From the NCBI GenBank assembly GCA_964468205.1, contig CAYXVG010000021.1:43801-107800 (forward strand): a stretch of DNA of 64,000 bases. Reading direction: 5' to 3'. Below the pieces are notes generated by a model. That model made no database searches. It was not told the DNA's origin and worked only from the letters and a program-made list of their open reading frames with translations. The first letter of the stretch is position 1. Each line of letters begins with the position of its first letter. Below are positions 42,190 through 50,158 of this stretch, piece after piece. The DNA comes from CAWELS01 sp964468205. Lineage in GTDB: Bacteria > Acidobacteriota > Terriglobia > Bryobacterales > Bryobacteraceae. Position numbers and translations under genes: made by a program.

Positions 42190-43083
42190 ATGGAAATTCG
42201 AGAACTCCGCAGCCTCGTGATGCTGAACGACACGGGCAGCATTACCGCCGTCGGCGCGGCCCTGCATCTGACTCCCGCGGCGATCCACAAGCAATTAAAG
42301 AGCCTGGAGCGGGATCTGGAGACGCCCTTGTACGAAAGAAGCGGCCGGCGGCTCCGGTTGACTCAAGGGGCGGAGGTGATTCTGCCGCATCTCAAGGAGG
42401 TGCTGGCGCAATACGACGCGGCGGTGACGGCTCTCGGCGAGTGGAAAGGCATGAAGACAGGCCTTGTACGGGTAGGCGCGGGGCCGAGCATAAGCAGCCA
42501 TCTGCTGCCGGCGGTGATCAAGGCGTACCGGGACCGGTATCCGGACGTGGATCTGCTGGTGGAGACTGGCGCAAGCAAGCATCTGATCGATCGGTTGGAG
42601 GGTGGCGAGTTGGATCTTGCCATGCTGGTTGCGTCGGACGGCGAAGAGGACCCGCGCCTGCATGTGGAGGCGGGCTGGAAACACGAGGTCGTACTCGTCT
42701 CTAACCTCCCCGGGATTCCCGGGAGATGCTCAATCCGGGAACTGCACAATCATCCGTTCATTCTCTTCCAGCGCGGCGGGCGGATTGAGGGTGTAATTGA
42801 ACGCTACTTCGCTTCGGTCGGCTTCCGGCCGCGCGTGTCGATGCGGCTCGACAACGCCGAGGCGATCGGCGCGATGGTCCGGATCGGTCTGGGGGTGTCG
42901 ATGTTGCCGTTGTGGACGGTGGCGGACGATCTGAAGTCGGGCGTCCTCATGAGGATTCGGCAGAAGGAAAAGAAACTGTGCGCGCGAGTGGAATTGGTGC
43001 GTGCGAAGGGGCGTTACCTGGCGCACCCGGTAATGGCGTTCAGCGAGATGGCGCGGAATCCTAAAGCGGTTTCGCTTCCTTGA
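42190..43083 (+). CDS. LysR-family transcriptional regulator
   Basis: A 297-residue regulator. The N-terminal helix-turn-helix (MEIRELRSLVMLNDTGSITA, LHLTPAAIHKQLKSLERDL, LYERSGRRLRLT) is typical for the family; the effector half shows VRVGAGPSISSHLLPAVI and LVETGASKHLIDRLEGGELD. It faces the MFS-dehydratase-xylanase genes across a 133-base gap with repeated AACTGAT sites and should control them in response to the sugar acid. Its 3' end overlaps by 23 bases the stop of the enolase-superfamily gene on the other strand. Confidence 0.93.
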   Translation: MEIRELRSLVMLNDTGSITAVGAALHLTPAAIHKQLKSLERDLETPLYERSGRRLRLTQGAEVILPHLKEVLAQYDAAVTALGEWKGMKTGLVRVGAGPSISSHLLPAVIKAYRDRYPDVDLLVETGASKHLIDRLEGGELDLAMLVASDGEEDPRLHVEAGWKHEVVLVSNLPGIPGRCSIRELHNHPFILFQRGGRIEGVIERYFASVGFRPRVSMRLDNAEAIGAMVRIGLGVSMLPLWTVADDLKSGVLMRIRQKEKKLCARVELVRAKGRYLAHPVMAFSEMARNPKAVSLP

Positions 43084-44284
43084 GGACCTCCTTGATGTCA
43101 CGGATGCCGACGCCGGGTCCTTCGACCGTGACGAACGCCCCGTCCTCGTAGCGTAGCGGCGGGTCAAACCAGCCGGCATATTTCTCGATGCCGCGTTTGT
43201 ATTCCTGGTACTTGCCCGGGTCCTTCACAACGGCGGCGAAATGGAGCATATACACAAAACCGAAGCCGCCGGAGATGTGTACGGTGGTCGGCATTCCCAC
43301 CACGTCCGCCATGCGGGCGACGCGCAAGGAGCGGATCAATCCGCCGTAGTACTGCAGGTCGGGCTGCACGATGTCGACGCCGCGGTTGTGGATCATCCAG
43401 CGGAACCGCCATTCGCTGAATTCCTGCTCGCCGCCGGCGACGGGGATTTCGAGCGTTTCGGCGACTTGCTTCGTTTCCTCGAGGTGATCGAAGGGGCAAG
43501 GCTCTTCGAAATACACGGCATTGATCTCTTCGAGCATGCGGCCGATCTTGACGGCATGGGGAGGGTCATACGAGCTATTGGCATCGGCGTGGATCTCCAT
43601 CTGGTCGCCGAAGGCTTTCCGGACCAGGGGAATCAGGGTCTCCGTCCGCCCGGGTATCGAATCGGCGTTGCGGCTCATGCGCCCGCCGACCCGGAATTTT
43701 AGAGCCGGCGCATGGCTTTCCTCGACCAGCATCTTCAAATGCTCGATCTCTTCGCCGGGTGTTGTGTCCCGGCGGCCGGAGGCGACGTAGTATGGGATCC
43801 GTTCGCGGACGGCCCCGCCGAGCAGATCCGATATGGACTTGTTGGCGATACGGCCGAGCAAGTCGAGAATCGCGAACTCGACCCAGGCGTGGGGGCACCA
43901 GAAAGCGAGGCCCTGCAGCTTGTAGTTGCTGCTCCAGCGATAGAGTTCCCATTCGAGATTCTCGAGGTCGCGGACGTCCTTGCCCACGAGGAACGGGGTG
44001 ATCGTCTTTTCGAGAATCGGGTAGAGGTAGCCGGCGCGCGAGTTCGGTACCGCAATGCCTTCGGCGCCATCACGTGAGCGCACGTGGACGAAGTACTCCC
44101 TGGTTCGCTCGTTTCGCAGGAGTTGGATCGAGTCGAGGATGACGGGGGAGTCAACGCCCCTCAGTTGCAGGACGGGGCGCGCGGCAGCCTTTTCCAAATC
44201 CGCAACGGAGGCCTGGCGGGCAGCCGAGAGGGACGTCCCGGCAGCGGCTCCGGCCGCGGCAGTGAGGAAGTGACGGCGGTTCAT
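43061..44284 (-). CDS. Tat-signalled mandelate-racemase/muconate-lactonizing superfamily protein
   Basis: A 407-residue protein with a twin-arginine-like signal (MNRRHFLTAAAGAAAGTSLS). The enolase-superfamily barrel shows Lys196-Phe-Arg198 (LKFRVGG) at the usual KxK site, metal ligands Asp234 (HADANSSYD), Glu260 or Glu261 (YFEEPCPFD) and Glu286 (AGGEQEFS), and MPTTVHISGGFG near the end. An Arg in place of the second Lys changes the general-base pair. The reaction is likely dehydration or epimerisation of a sugar acid, but specificity is unknown. Export is predicted. Between the LysR regulator and a lipoprotein sulfatase. Confidence 0.82.
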   Translation of the reverse strand: MNRRHFLTAAAGAAAGTSLSAARQASVADLEKAAARPVLQLRGVDSPVILDSIQLLRNERTREYFVHVRSRDGAEGIAVPNSRAGYLYPILEKTITPFLVGKDVRDLENLEWELYRWSSNYKLQGLAFWCPHAWVEFAILDLLGRIANKSISDLLGGAVRERIPYYVASGRRDTTPGEEIEHLKMLVEESHAPALKFRVGGRMSRNADSIPGRTETLIPLVRKAFGDQMEIHADANSSYDPPHAVKIGRMLEEINAVYFEEPCPFDHLEETKQVAETLEIPVAGGEQEFSEWRFRWMIHNRGVDIVQPDLQYYGGLIRSLRVARMADVVGMPTTVHISGGFGFVYMLHFAAVVKDPGKYQEYKRGIEKYAGWFDPPLRYEDGAFVTVEGPGVGIRDIKEVLKEAKPL

Positions 44285-44335
44285 GTGGTTATCTTAGCTT
44301 TTCTGTGAACGCTTCGGCGGATGGCGGGCGCCACG

Positions 44336-45760
44336 TCACCGCCAGCGCTGACCTTCCGGCTTTTCCGGCTCGGGTTGCGGGCGGGCGTCGACCCGGTTGG
44401 CCTCCACCCAAGCGGCCATTTCACTGACCCGTTCCGGATGATCCGAGGCGAGGTTGTTCTCTTCTCCGGGGTCGGCGGCGAGATTGTAAAGCTCCCAGGG
44501 GGCGTTGCGGTCATGCCGGAGAATCTTCCATTCGCCGTGCCGGTGCGCCTGGAGGTCCGGAGTCAGGTCCTCCTCGAAGTGCGCGCCGCTCCACTCCCAA
44601 TAGAGGTGGCGGCCGCGATCGATCATGCCGCTACCGAGCAGTTCCGGCAGCAGTGAAACACCGTCGATTCCGGATGGCAAACTCGCCGAGGCTCCCGCCA
44701 GTTCGAGGGCGGTGGGCAGAAAATCGGGAAAGTAGACCGGCGCGTCGATCTTGGTTCCGGGCGCGATCTTGCCGGGCCAGCGGGCCAGCAGCGGGACGCG
44801 AATGCCTCCCTCCCACACGGTCCCTTTCTTGCCCTTGAACGGGCCGCTGGAATTCAGCTCGCCATCAAATCGCTGGGAAGCGCCGTTATCGGAGGCGAAG
44901 AAGACGATGGTCTTCTCGTCGATACCCAGTTCGTCGAGCAACGCGAGGGTTTCGCCGAGATGCCGGTCCATCATAGTGCAGAAAGCCGCGTGAACTTTGG
45001 CTTCCACGCTCCAGGGTTTGTCCTTGTAGAGCTGCCATGCGGGATCATCTGCCGGCAATTCGTAGCGGGCGTGGGGAGGAGTCCACGGCGCGTAGCAGAA
45101 GAAGGGGCGGTCCTTGTGCTCGCGGAGGAAGTCCTTCATTTCGTCGAAGATGACATACGCCGAAAAGGTTCCGGCGTTGGGATCCACCGGGCCGGCTTCG
45201 CGCTTCTCCTCGTAGAAACCCTCGTTGGCGGGCAACGGGGCCTTCTCGCCGGAATCGATCAGGTACTCCGGATAGAAGTAGTGGGCGTGCACCTGATGGT
45301 AGTAGCCGAAAAACCGGTCGAAACCCTGCCTTTCGGGGACCCCGGGGGTGTCGAGGTCCCCGAGTCCCCACTTGCCGAAACCGCCGTTGGCGTAGCCTGC
45401 GTCCCGCAGCAGTTCAGCAACGGTGACGTCCTCATCGAGCAGGGATGCGCCGCCGGAGTTGGAGCGCACCGAGGTCTTTCCCATGTGCCGCCCGGTTATG
45501 AGGGTGCTGCGAGCCGGCGCGCAGACGGGGGCTCCCGAGTAGGCCTGAGTGAACATCGCGCCTTCGGCCGCCATGCGGTCCATGTTCGGTGTTTGAACGG
45601 CATCGGAACCGTAGGCGCCGGCATCGAACATGCCCATGTCGTCTACCATGACGAATATGATGTTGGGTTGCTCGGAAGTGGGAGGCTGCTCCGATTGCGG
45701 AGCGCAACCGGTGAACAGCAGGGCGGCGAGCAGACTCTGAAACAGTATCGATGGTCTCAT
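44336..45760 (-). CDS. Lipoprotein sulfatase (arylsulfatase type)
   Basis: A 474-residue sulfatase with a lipoprotein signal: MRPSILFQSLLAALLFTGC, Cys19 being the lipidation site in the LFTGC lipobox. Formylglycine precursor Cys80 lies in CAPAR (80-84); metal ligands include Asp40-Asp41 (FVMVDDMGMFD) and FFASDNGASQRFD. The GDLDTPGVPERQGFDRFFGY stretch is typical of arylsulfatase-A-like proteins. It would be tethered to a membrane facing the periplasm and desulfate incoming oligosaccharides. The start at 45760 gives the lipobox; the longer frame reaches into the divergent promoter. Divergent from the DUF1080 gene. Confidence 0.9.
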   Translation of the reverse strand: MRPSILFQSLLAALLFTGCAPQSEQPPTSEQPNIIFVMVDDMGMFDAGAYGSDAVQTPNMDRMAAEGAMFTQAYSGAPVCAPARSTLITGRHMGKTSVRSNSGGASLLDEDVTVAELLRDAGYANGGFGKWGLGDLDTPGVPERQGFDRFFGYYHQVHAHYFYPEYLIDSGEKAPLPANEGFYEEKREAGPVDPNAGTFSAYVIFDEMKDFLREHKDRPFFCYAPWTPPHARYELPADDPAWQLYKDKPWSVEAKVHAAFCTMMDRHLGETLALLDELGIDEKTIVFFASDNGASQRFDGELNSSGPFKGKKGTVWEGGIRVPLLARWPGKIAPGTKIDAPVYFPDFLPTALELAGASASLPSGIDGVSLLPELLGSGMIDRGRHLYWEWSGAHFEEDLTPDLQAHRHGEWKILRHDRNAPWELYNLAADPGEENNLASDHPERVSEMAAWVEANRVDARPQPEPEKPEGQRWR

Positions 45761-45871
45761 TTCTGACAGTCTCTTTCTGGTAACACACCTCATCGTGCAG
45801 GCGTCAATGCACCGATGGTATCCGAGTGTTGTACAATTCGGCTGCACCCTAGATCAAGGAGGATACACACA

Positions 45872-46534
45872 ATGCGGAGTCTGAGTTTCATTTTCGTGGT
45901 TGTACTTTGTCTGACTTTGCCTCTCGCTGGAGCCGAGAAGATCCAACTCTTCAACGGGAAGGACCTCAGCGGCTGGACCCACTATCTCTGGGACCGGGAA
46001 GCCAAGAAGCAGGACACCTCCACTCCCATGTCCGCAGTCTGGCGCGCGGAGGACGGAATCCTCTACTGCAAGGGAATGCCGACGGGTTACATTCGGACGG
46101 TGGACGAATACGAGAACTACCGGCTGGAGCTTGAGTGGCGCTGGGAGCCGGGAACCGAAGGCGGAAACAACGGGGTGCTGGTGCACACCACGACACCAAA
46201 TGCTCTGGGGCAGTGGCCCAAATCGATCGAAGTCCAGCTTGCCAAGGATAATGCCGGCGACTTTTGGGTGATCGGCGCCGAATTGGACGTACCGAATGAG
46301 GAGGAGCGTGTCAAAGGCCGCCGCCATTTGAATCTCACCGATGGATCCGAGAATCCGGTGGGTGAATGGAACAAGATGGCGATCGAAGCCCAGGGCGATG
46401 AGCTGAAGGTCTGGGTCAATGGCGATTTCGTGAATCACGGCACGAATCTTAGCCAGTCCAAAGGGGCCATCTCACTCCAGAGCGAGGGCGCGGCGGCCCA
46501 GTTCCGCAATATCTATCTGACGCCGCTCGATTGA
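45872..46534 (+). CDS. DUF1080 (3-keto-disaccharide hydrolase family) exported protein
   Basis: A 220-residue protein with signal peptide MRSLSFIFVVVLCLTLPLAG. The rest is one concanavalin-like DUF1080 domain: KIQLFNGKDLSGWTHY, WRAEDGILYCKG, YRLELEWRWEPGTEGGNNG and KSIEVQLAKDNAGDFW. Members have been linked to cleavage of 3-keto-glycosides. An AAGGAGGA site precedes the ATG. It is followed 57 bases later by a sugar-isomerase-type gene, a common pairing in planctomycetes and acidobacteria as I recall. Confidence 0.88.
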   Translation: MRSLSFIFVVVLCLTLPLAGAEKIQLFNGKDLSGWTHYLWDREAKKQDTSTPMSAVWRAEDGILYCKGMPTGYIRTVDEYENYRLELEWRWEPGTEGGNNGVLVHTTTPNALGQWPKSIEVQLAKDNAGDFWVIGAELDVPNEEERVKGRRHLNLTDGSENPVGEWNKMAIEAQGDELKVWVNGDFVNHGTNLSQSKGAISLQSEGAAAQFRNIYLTPLD

Positions 46535-46591
46535 GGCGGTGCAACTCGGCATTCACGCTGTCCTTGCTCACCGAGAGGGGAAGGGGAACCG

Positions 46592-47503
46592 ATGATCAGC
46601 CGCCGCAATCTTCTCCACGTATCGATCGCCGCCACCGTCGGCCATACTACGTTCGCGCAATCCGGCGGCCGTGCCGACCGTCTCAGCGGAACCGGAATCA
46701 AGCTGGGCTTGAACTCTTACTCGTTCAACCGCCCTCTGCGGGACGGAGAGATGACGCTCGAGGAGGTAGTGGACTACTGCGCTGAAAACGGATTCGCCGG
46801 TCTCGACGCCACGGGCTACTACTTCCCTGGCTACCCGCGGGTTCCGCCCGATGAGTACGTTTACGCGCTGAAGAAGAAAGCGTTCGTCAACGGGATCACC
46901 ATCAGCGGAACGGGCGTGCGGAATGACTTTGCGGTCGCCGATGCGGCGGCTCGCCAGCGGGATATGCAACTCGTGAAGAACTGGGTCGAGGTCTGCCAGA
47001 AGTTGGGCGGCACGGTCCTGCGCATCTTCTCGGGAGCGAAAGTACCGGAAGGTCATAGTTTCGACGAAGCGCTGGAGTGGTTGGCGGCTGACATCCGGGA
47101 ATGTGTTGACTACGGCCGGCGGCACGGCGTGATGGTGAGCCTCCAGAACCACCACGACTTCGTGAAAACGGCGGCGGAGACCATCCGCGTGATCGAGGCG
47201 GTGGATTCAGAGTGGTTCGGGCTAGTGCTCGATGTTGGCAGCCTACGGCTGAACGATCCCTATGCAGAGATCGAGAAACTACTTCCTTACGCCGTTTCCT
47301 GGCAACTCAAGGAGAATGTGTGGTATGGAGGGAGAGAGACGCCGATCGATCTTGTCCGGGTTCGTGCGATCATCGAGAAGGGCGGGTACCGTGGGTTCCT
47401 GCCGCTCGAAACGCTCGGGGAGGGCGATCCCAAGGTCAAGCTGGCTGGATTTCTGAAGCGGGTACGCAAGGCTTTTCCAGGCTTCGAGCAACCTCTGGCG
47501 TGA
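46592..47503 (+). CDS. Tat-signalled sugar phosphate isomerase/epimerase-type TIM barrel
   Basis: A 303-residue xylose-isomerase-like barrel with a probable signal (MISRRNLLHVSIAATVGHTTFAQ). Barrel strands include IKLGLNSYSFNRPL, FAGLDATGYYFPGYP, GTVLRIFSGAKV, VMVSLQNHHDFV, FGLVLDVGSL and a C-terminal GFLPLETLGEG. Metal ligands of the family are partly visible (QNHHD, ETLGEGD). These enzymes isomerise or epimerise sugars or keto-sugars. Placed after DUF1080, it may act on a 3-keto sugar. The predicted export is unusual for the family but recurs in this window. Confidence 0.8.
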   Translation: MISRRNLLHVSIAATVGHTTFAQSGGRADRLSGTGIKLGLNSYSFNRPLRDGEMTLEEVVDYCAENGFAGLDATGYYFPGYPRVPPDEYVYALKKKAFVNGITISGTGVRNDFAVADAAARQRDMQLVKNWVEVCQKLGGTVLRIFSGAKVPEGHSFDEALEWLAADIRECVDYGRRHGVMVSLQNHHDFVKTAAETIRVIEAVDSEWFGLVLDVGSLRLNDPYAEIEKLLPYAVSWQLKENVWYGGRETPIDLVRVRAIIEKGGYRGFLPLETLGEGDPKVKLAGFLKRVRKAFPGFEQPLA

Positions 47504-47630
47504 AGGCTTTGTAATAATTAGGTACTAGACCCTTCGAGGATCTATTCCGTGATTGAACGTATTACCGCACCCCGACGTGCGCACGATTCGCCGCCGTGCT
47601 TGCGGTAAGAGGGGAAGGACATTTACTGAA

Positions 47631-48707
47631 ATGGAACTACCGGCGCTTAAACTCGGCGACCTGATTAGCCCGCTGCCCATCATCCAGGGTGGAATGGGTG
47701 TCGGGATCTCCATGTCGGGACTGGCATCGGCTGTGGCGAACGAGGGAGCGATCGGTGTCATCGCGGCGGCCATGGCCGGCATCGATGAGCCGGACATCCG
47801 CAGTAAGCCTACCGAGGCGAACACACGCGTACTGAGCCGCGAGATCCGGGCCGCTCGCGAAGCGACGAAGGGGATTCTGGGCGTCAATATCATGGTCGCG
47901 CTTACCGAATACGCGGCTTTGGTGCAAACGGCGATCAAAGAGAAGATCGACGTCATCTTCTCCGGGGCTGGTCTGCCCCTGGACTTGCCTCAGTATCTTC
48001 GCGACGGCGCAACCACCAAACTGGTACCGATCGTCTCGTCGGCGCGGGCCGCCACGCTGATTTGCAAAAAGTGGCTTTCCCGCTACAACTACCTGCCGGA
48101 CGCTTTCGTCGTGGAAGGGCCGAAGGCCGGCGGTCATCTCGGGTTCAAGCCGGAGCAACTGGACAAGCCGGAATTTTCTCTCGAACAGATCCTCGTGGCA
48201 GTGCTGGATGCGGTGAAGGAATTTGAGAGGATTTGCCAACGTTCCATCCCGGTGATCGCGGCCGGGGGAGTTTTCGATGGCGCGGACATTGCCCGGATGT
48301 TGCGGCTTGGGGCGCAGGGAGTGCAGATGGGGACGCGATTTGTCGCAACCCACGAGTGCGACGCGGATAGCGCCTTCAAACAGGCTTATCTCGACGCCAA
48401 GAAAGACGACCTGGTGGTGATCAAGAGTCCAGTAGGAATGCCGGGCCGGGCGCTGAGGAACTGTTTCCTCGAGTCGACCGAGGATGGTTCGAAGAAGCCG
48501 TTCCGTTGTGTGTACCACTGCATCAAGTCCTGCCAGCTCGAAAAAGGCCCTTATTGCATAGCGTTGGCGCTGGCGTCTGCCAAGCGGGGGCTGTTTAAGT
48601 ACGGATTCGCCTTCGCGGGCGAAAATGCCTACCGCGTGAACCAGATTGTCTCGGTCCGTGAACTGATTGAGTCCTTGAAGGCAGAGTGGGCCGCGGCGCA
48701 CGGCTGA
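47631..48707 (+). CDS. Nitronate monooxygenase / 2-nitropropane-dioxygenase-like flavoprotein
   Basis: A 358-residue FMN-dependent TIM barrel. Family segments include PIIQGGMGVGISMSGLASAV, GILGVNIMVALTEYAALV, DVIFSGAGLPLDLP, DAFVVEGPKAGGHLGF with the conserved His, and IPVIAAGGVFDGADIARML with GAQGVQMGTRFVAT for FMN phosphate binding. It oxidises nitronates such as propionate-3-nitronate, or is an enoyl-reductase-like relative. The ATG at 47631 removes 26 unlikely residues of the longer open frame. The extended C-terminus with CIKSC and CIALALASA is longer than in minimal members. Confidence 0.88.
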   Translation: MELPALKLGDLISPLPIIQGGMGVGISMSGLASAVANEGAIGVIAAAMAGIDEPDIRSKPTEANTRVLSREIRAAREATKGILGVNIMVALTEYAALVQTAIKEKIDVIFSGAGLPLDLPQYLRDGATTKLVPIVSSARAATLICKKWLSRYNYLPDAFVVEGPKAGGHLGFKPEQLDKPEFSLEQILVAVLDAVKEFERICQRSIPVIAAGGVFDGADIARMLRLGAQGVQMGTRFVATHECDADSAFKQAYLDAKKDDLVVIKSPVGMPGRALRNCFLESTEDGSKKPFRCVYHCIKSCQLEKGPYCIALALASAKRGLFKYGFAFAGENAYRVNQIVSVRELIESLKAEWAAAHG

Positions 48708-48714
48708 GACGGTT

Positions 48715-49104
48715 TCACGGTAAGTCGTCGAGTTCCCACGGGCGGAATACAGCCTGGTGCTGGGTAAGATCGATGCGTTTGCCGCGGAAGTTGACCCCTT
48801 CCATTTCGAGCCGCCGGCGCTGCTCAAGAGCCGCTTCACCTTTGAGACGGATGTAGCCTCCCGCACCTACCACGCGTTGCCAGGGAAGGGATTCGCCCGC
48901 ATTGCGCAGGATCCGGACCACGAGGCGATGAAGCAGGGGGTAGCCGGCCGCGGCGGCCACTTGGGAGTAGGAGGCGACCCGGCCGCGGGGAATGGAGCGG
49001 ATCACCCGGCGGACAGCCTCGTCTCGAACCTCGGAAGGCCGGGCGGACTCCCGGATGAGGCGGCGGGTTAGCTTGGGATCGGGTTGCGGACGGTTACGGG
49101 ACAT
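48715..49104 (-). CDS. Alkyltransferase-like (ATL) DNA-binding protein
   Basis: A 129-residue protein with the C-terminal fold of O6-alkylguanine-DNA alkyltransferases: VIRSIPRGRVASYSQVAAAAG and the Arg-containing VRILRNAGE. The active-site PCHRV is replaced by PWQRVVGAGG, so the alkyl-accepting Cys is missing. Such ATL proteins bind O6-alkylguanine and hand it to nucleotide excision repair. Convergent with the nitronate monooxygenase gene, seven bases between stops. Confidence 0.9.
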   Translation of the reverse strand: MSRNRPQPDPKLTRRLIRESARPSEVRDEAVRRVIRSIPRGRVASYSQVAAAAGYPLLHRLVVRILRNAGESLPWQRVVGAGGYIRLKGEAALEQRRRLEMEGVNFRGKRIDLTQHQAVFRPWELDDLP

Positions 49105-49125
49105 GTGCCAGGGAGATGGAACCGG

Positions 49126-50118
49126 TCACCATCGGTGGTGAACGTGGGGCTTGATCATGCTCTCATAGACCGCTCCGACGGCTTCCGTCTGGTCTGGCGA
49201 GATTGGGGGAAGGTCCGAGGCCGCGGTGTTCTGGCGGACTTGGTCCGGTCTTTTCGCTCCGGGAATGGCGCAGGTGACGGCGTCAAACATCAAAATCCAG
49301 CGCAGGGCGAACTGGGCCATGGTGGCGCCGTCCGGGCAGACTTTCTGTAGTTCGGCTACCGCGGCGAGTGCGCTGTCGTAACCGACCCCGGAAAAAGTTT
49401 CACCGACATCGAAGGCTTCGCCGCGGCGGTTGAAATTGCGGTGGTCGTCCCGCTCGAACCGGGTGCCGGCTGACATCTTTCCGGTCAGCATGCCGCTGGC
49501 CAGTGGCACGCGGGCGAGGATTCCGACCTGCTTGCGGCGGGCTTCCTTAAAAAACAGCTCCGCGGGGCGGTGGCGGAACATGTTGAAGATGATTTGGACA
49601 CTCTGGACGCCGGGGTACTCGATCGCCTTGAGCGCTTCCTCCACCTTTTCCACGCTTACACCGTAATAGCGGATCTTGCCGGCGGCGGCGAGGTCATCCA
49701 AAGCACCGAACACCTCCGGCCGGTAGTAGACCGCCGACGGCGGGCAATGCAGTTGAACGAGGTCCAGGCAGCCGATTCCGAGGTTGCGGAGGCTGCGCTC
49801 GACAAAGGCGGTCAAATTCCTGGGATTGTAGCCATCCGCCGTATGCGGATCCAACCGGCGGCCGGTCTTCGTGGCGACAAGAATCTCCTCTGACCGCTCC
49901 TTGAGCAGCCGGCCAACGAGCCGTTCGCTATGGCCGTCGCCGTAGACGTCGGCGGTGTCGATGAAGTTGACGCCCTCGTCTATCGCGGTATGGAGCGCAG
50001 CCAGCGACTCGTTGTCGTCAACCGTGCCCCACGCGCTTCCGATTGCCCAGGCGCCGAAGCTAATCTCGGAGATTTCCCAACCCGTGCGGCCGAGAGGGCG
50101 GTAGTTCATGAATTCCAT
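49126..50118 (-). CDS. Aldo/keto reductase
   Basis: A 330-residue NADPH-dependent AKR. Catalytic residues Asp54 and Tyr59 (FIDTADVYGDG), Lys84 (VATKTGRR) and His in LDLVQLHCPP are present; VTCAIPGAKRPDQVRQN is the coenzyme-binding segment. It reduces an aldehyde or ketone sugar; substrate unknown. The start may be at 50118 or at the ATG three codons later. It is 21 bases upstream of the ATL gene, and divergent from the GH51 gene with 40 bases between. Confidence 0.9.
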   Translation of the reverse strand: MEFMNYRPLGRTGWEISEISFGAWAIGSAWGTVDDNESLAALHTAIDEGVNFIDTADVYGDGHSERLVGRLLKERSEEILVATKTGRRLDPHTADGYNPRNLTAFVERSLRNLGIGCLDLVQLHCPPSAVYYRPEVFGALDDLAAAGKIRYYGVSVEKVEEALKAIEYPGVQSVQIIFNMFRHRPAELFFKEARRKQVGILARVPLASGMLTGKMSAGTRFERDDHRNFNRRGEAFDVGETFSGVGYDSALAAVAELQKVCPDGATMAQFALRWILMFDAVTCAIPGAKRPDQVRQNTAASDLPPISPDQTEAVGAVYESMIKPHVHHRW

Positions 50119-50158
50119 GGTACTAATCCGGTACCGTTTCCGTGTAGAATGGCGGGCA

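Noticed and set aside
47637..48866. A 409-codon minus-strand frame.
   Set aside because: Antisense to the nitronate monooxygenase gene; arginine/histidine-rich without motifs.
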